In this document: positions 5,360-7,381 of the stretch, one piece after another
Layout of the letters: each line of letters opens with the position of its first letter
Position numbering within the stretch: the first letter of the stretch is position 1
Source: Nitrososphaerota archaeon
GTDB lineage: Archaea; Thermoproteota; Nitrososphaeria; Nitrososphaerales; UBA183
NCBI GenBank assembly: GCA_029784795.1
Contig: JAFMAW010000043.1
Location: 1-7,381 of the forward strand
DNA length: 7,381 nucleotides
Direction of reading: 5' to 3'
The notes under the pieces: model-generated
The model's database searches: none
What the model was told of the DNA's origin: nothing
Seen by the model: the letters and a program-made list of their open reading frames with translations, nothing else
Translations under genes and position numbers: made by a program

Positions 5360-6147
5360 GCGGTCTTCGCAGGACTTTCTGTCTTCTTCGCGTGAGGCTT
5401 TGGCTCGGGAGCCTTCTCTTCCGCCTTCGGCTCTTCCTTCTTCTCCTCGAGCTTCGGCTGGGCCTTCTCGTTCTTGAAATTCTCCACGAAGGCGAGGGAC
5501 GCGACAGAGGGGACGAACTTGAACACGTCGTTGGCGATCCCCCTCTTGATTATCTGGAGCCCTTCCACCAGGAACAGGTCCTCGGGGATCGTCACCTTCA
5601 GGCTCCCGCCTTCCCTCTCGAATGTCGCCTTGCTCCCTTCCCCGGCTAGCCTCCTGTCGACCAGGGCCCTCGTCTTGTCGTCGTCGCCTTCGACCTGCTT
5701 GAGCACTTCGAAGTCGTAGACTATCGACTTCCCCGCGAGCCTGTGGTTGAAGTCGACCTGCGCCCTGCCTGACCCGACGAACCTTATGATGCCGACCCTG
5801 TTGTCCACCTCCACGCTGTCGCCCACGGCCAGTTCATGCTCCCTCTCCCCGAACTTGCGGAGCGGGATCATGCGCAGCTGGGTCGGGTCCCTGCTGCCGA
5901 AGGCCTTCTCCGGCGCGAGCTCGATCTCCTTCTTGTCCCCCACCGACAGCTTCGCCACCTCGGCGTCCAGCCCCGAGATGAGCCACCCCTCGCCGACCGC
6001 CACGAGCCTGGGCTCGTACCTCCTCGACTCCTCGTATATCTTGAGCCGCTTGGCCTCGGACTCTACCGTGGACTCGATGCCTTCGCCGGTGTCCTTCACC
6101 CGCGCGGTGTAGTTGGCGAATATCAGGGTGCCCTTCTCAAACGCCAT
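5356..6147 (-). CDS. FKBP-type peptidyl-prolyl isomerase, long (SlyD-like) archaeal form with C-terminal extension
   Basis: The first 150 of 263 residues form a cis-trans prolyl isomerase and folding helper of the long archaeal FKBP type. The FKBP half 1-86 contains FANYTARVKDTGE and VGEGWLISGLDAEV, ending at PEKAFGSRDP. An inserted chaperone (IF) flap covers about 87-133 (LRMIPLRKF to VGSGRAQ), and the fold closes with VDFNHRLAGK and VYDFEVLK (131-149). Residues 155-225 form a further domain that I cannot assign to a family, and 226-263 are a disordered-looking tail rich in Lys, Glu, Pro and Ala. There is no signal peptide or membrane segment, so it is probably cytosolic. The ATG at 6147 sits about 30 bases from a TATA-like box in the 37-base gap after the aminotransferase. 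The gene therefore seems to have its own promoter. Confidence 0.93.
   Translation of the reverse strand: MAFEKGTLIFANYTARVKDTGEGIESTVESEAKRLKIYEESRRYEPRLVAVGEGWLISGLDAEVAKLSVGDKKEIELAPEKAFGSRDPTQLRMIPLRKFGEREHELAVGDSVEVDNRVGIIRFVGSGRAQVDFNHRLAGKSIVYDFEVLKQVEGDDDKTRALVDRRLAGEGSKATFEREGGSLKVTIPEDLFLVEGLQIIKRGIANDVFKFVPSVASLAFVENFKNEKAQPKLEEKKEEPKAEEKAPEPKPHAKKTESPAKTA
5390..5460 (+). terminator. Pyrimidine-rich tract downstream of egsA; possible termination region
   Basis: The plus strand here is rich in TTC, TCT and CTT because it is the complement of the Lys/Glu codons of the FKBP tail. It begins about 30 bases after the egsA stop and includes the densest stretch, CTTCCTTCTTCTCC, near 5435-5448. 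C/U-rich RNA at this place could help end egsA transcripts, since no other spacer exists. Confidence 0.25.
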
Positions 6148-6170
6148 GGAATTCCACCAGCCTCGGGGTT

Positions 6171-6181
6171 GGGTTTAAAGA
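6171..6181 (-). promoter_or_regulatory. Candidate TATA box of the FKBP gene
   Basis: On the minus strand the bases read CTCTTTAAACC. The centre near 6176 is about 29 bases from the ATG at 6147, predicting a leaderless or nearly leaderless message. It fills most of the 37-base gap between the aminotransferase stop and the FKBP start. Confidence 0.5.
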
Positions 6182-6184
6182 GTT

Positions 6185-7279
6185 TCAGTTCCTGAAGGCG
6201 GGAAGGGTCTCCTCTATGGCCCGCAGCGTGGCGTCCACGTAGCCCTCGTTGACCTGACCCATGCACCCGACCCTGAAAACCTTGCCCGCGAACGGGCCGA
6301 ACCCTCCTGCGATCACGACCCCCTTGTCGTGGGCCAGGGCCTTCCTGAACTTGGAGTCGTCCACCCCCTGCGGGTAGTAGGATGCGACGACGGTCTTGGA
6401 CCTCACCGACCTCTCCGCGACCGGCTGGAGGCCCAGCTTCGCCAGGCCGTCGTAGATCCTCGCCGACATCCTGTCGTGTCTCTCGACCCTCTTCTCCAGG
6501 CCTTCTTCGAGGAGCTCCTTCAGGGCCTCGTCCAGCGCGTAGTAGAGCGGGAGCGCCGGCGTGAACGGGGTCTCGCCACGGGTGCCATATTCCAGATACC
6601 TGGGGAGCTCGAAGTACCTAGTCTTAGGAGGCGAACTCTTCAGATAATCCACGACCCTCTTGCTCACAGACAGCATGGCCAGGCCCGGAGGGGCAGCCAC
6701 GCATTTCTGGCTCCCGGTGATGCACATGTCGACCCCCCAGCGGTCGACCGGGATGGCGTAGCCTCCCAGGCTGGAGATCGCGTCAATCACCGCGAAGGCG
6801 CCGTGGTCCCTGGCGAACCTGGTGGCTTCCTCGATGTAGGGGGCCGCCACGCCGGTGCTCGTCTCGTTGTGCACCAGGAGCAACGCCTTGAACCTTCCCT
6901 GCTGGTCCATCGCTGACTTCAACTGGTCCAGGGTCGGAATCTTTCCAAAGTCCGAGGCGACCCGGACCGCCTTCCCTCCGGCTAACTCCACGGTCTCCGC
7001 GAGCCTCATACTGAACTCGCCGAAGACCGGTACTACGGCGACGTCCCCCGGTCTTATCAGGTTCCATACTGCCGCCTCGACCCCCCCCGTGCCAGACGAC
7101 GACAGGACGACCACATCGCCCTGGGTCTGGAAGAGGTGCCTCGTCCTCTCGAGGACGTCTTTGTACAGCTCTCTGAACGCGTCCCCCCTGTGGTTGATGA
7201 TCGGGTTGAGCATCGCCTGCATGACCCTCTCCGAAACATTGGTGGGTCCCGGGAGCATGATTAGCTTCTGTTTATCCAT
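6185..7279 (-). CDS. Class V PLP-dependent aminotransferase, alanine/serine-glyoxylate or -pyruvate type
   Basis: The 364-residue protein is a fold-type I PLP enzyme of the alanine-glyoxylate/serine-pyruvate aminotransferase group, moving an amino group between an amino acid and a 2-oxo acid. Family marks are LPGPTNVSERV near the N-terminus, the cofactor phosphate loop SSSGTGG (60-66), HNETSTG (137-143), Asp166 of VIDA that contacts the PLP ring nitrogen, the Schiff-base Lys192 in TGSQKCVAAPPGL, TPFTPA (237-242), and Arg336 of FRVGCMG, which usually binds the substrate carboxylate. The substrate cannot be fixed from sequence; related archaeal enzymes have been linked to serine, glycine and alanine metabolism. 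ATG 7279 is chosen because it overlaps the stop of the upstream gene; an in-frame GTG at 7288 would add three residues. Cotranscription with the upstream gene is likely. Confidence 0.92.
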   Translation of the reverse strand: MDKQKLIMLPGPTNVSERVMQAMLNPIINHRGDAFRELYKDVLERTRHLFQTQGDVVVLSSSGTGGVEAAVWNLIRPGDVAVVPVFGEFSMRLAETVELAGGKAVRVASDFGKIPTLDQLKSAMDQQGRFKALLLVHNETSTGVAAPYIEEATRFARDHGAFAVIDAISSLGGYAIPVDRWGVDMCITGSQKCVAAPPGLAMLSVSKRVVDYLKSSPPKTRYFELPRYLEYGTRGETPFTPALPLYYALDEALKELLEEGLEKRVERHDRMSARIYDGLAKLGLQPVAERSVRSKTVVASYYPQGVDDSKFRKALAHDKGVVIAGGFGPFAGKVFRVGCMGQVNEGYVDATLRAIEETLPAFRN

Positions 7280-7381
7280 CCTTACCACCCGTCAGGTCCT
7301 TACGGATAAGCGCTCTCACGCGCTCCACACCGCCGAACTTCACCACCACTTTCGCCACCCGTGCCCGCACCAGGCCCGGCC
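7272..7381 (-). CDS. C-terminal end of an unidentified gene (partial)
   Basis: The minus strand carries 35 open codons running in from beyond the right edge and ending at a TAA at 7274-7272. The peptide reads PGLVRARVAKVVVKFGGVER and finishes RALIRKDLTGGKDG; it is basic and probably helical or beta-alpha. The stop overlaps the aminotransferase start (ATGGATAA), the usual arrangement of cotranscribed, translationally coupled genes, and the other two minus-strand frames contain stops. Too little is visible to name it. A partner enzyme of amino-acid metabolism is a guess from context only. Confidence 0.6.
   Translation of the reverse strand, partial: PGLVRARVAKVVVKFGGVERVRALIRKDLTGGKDG

Noticed and set aside
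1..7381. Mobile elements, CRISPR arrays, defence islands or horizontally acquired genes
   Set aside because: No transposase, integrase, regularly spaced repeats or terminal inverted repeats were seen. All the recognisable complete genes are core archaeal functions.

Overview
This window looks like a stretch of core chromosome from a G+C-rich archaeon. The gene set is archaeal: an Sm-like RNA-binding protein, an MCT-1/Tma20-type PUA protein, a SepF-type cell-division protein, a 20S proteasome beta subunit, the aCPSF1/FttA termination nuclease, sn-glycerol-1-phosphate dehydrogenase (the enzyme that sets archaeal lipid stereochemistry) and a long-type FKBP isomerase. T/A-rich boxes about 25-30 bases upstream of several start codons fit archaeal TATA promoters and short or absent leaders. 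The SepF and proteasome sequences point to the TACK side, perhaps Nitrososphaerota or relatives, but I infer that from remembered family resemblance and it is not proven.

Layout. At the left edge is the start of a minus-strand gene (1-16, partial), followed by the minus-strand Sm-like gene. The Sm-like gene and a plus-strand PUA-domain gene diverge from one short, nearly symmetrical T/A box at about 376-388. A plus-strand sepF follows, with its own TATA-like box and a perfect 13-bp palindrome just before its start. A 250-bp GC-rich convergent spacer (1348-1597) with no recognisable gene separates it from the minus-strand pair psmB-fttA, which are 2 bases apart. The psmB and egsA genes diverge. 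The egsA gene then runs tail-to-tail, with a 4-base overlap, into a minus-strand FKBP gene. Upstream of the FKBP gene are a class V aminotransferase and the last 35 codons of another minus-strand gene, whose stop overlaps the aminotransferase start.

The genes combine RNA metabolism and information processing (Sm-like, PUA, FttA), protein quality control (PsmB, FKBP), cell division (SepF), membrane lipid synthesis (EgsA) and amino-acid metabolism (aminotransferase). I see no mobile element, CRISPR array, tRNA, rRNA or defence-like cassette, and no evidence of a new multi-gene system. The points most worth checking are an Asp-to-Asn change at a normally conserved proteasome active-site position, the palindrome at the sepF promoter, the uncertain N-terminus of PsmB, and the compact divergent and convergent junctions.
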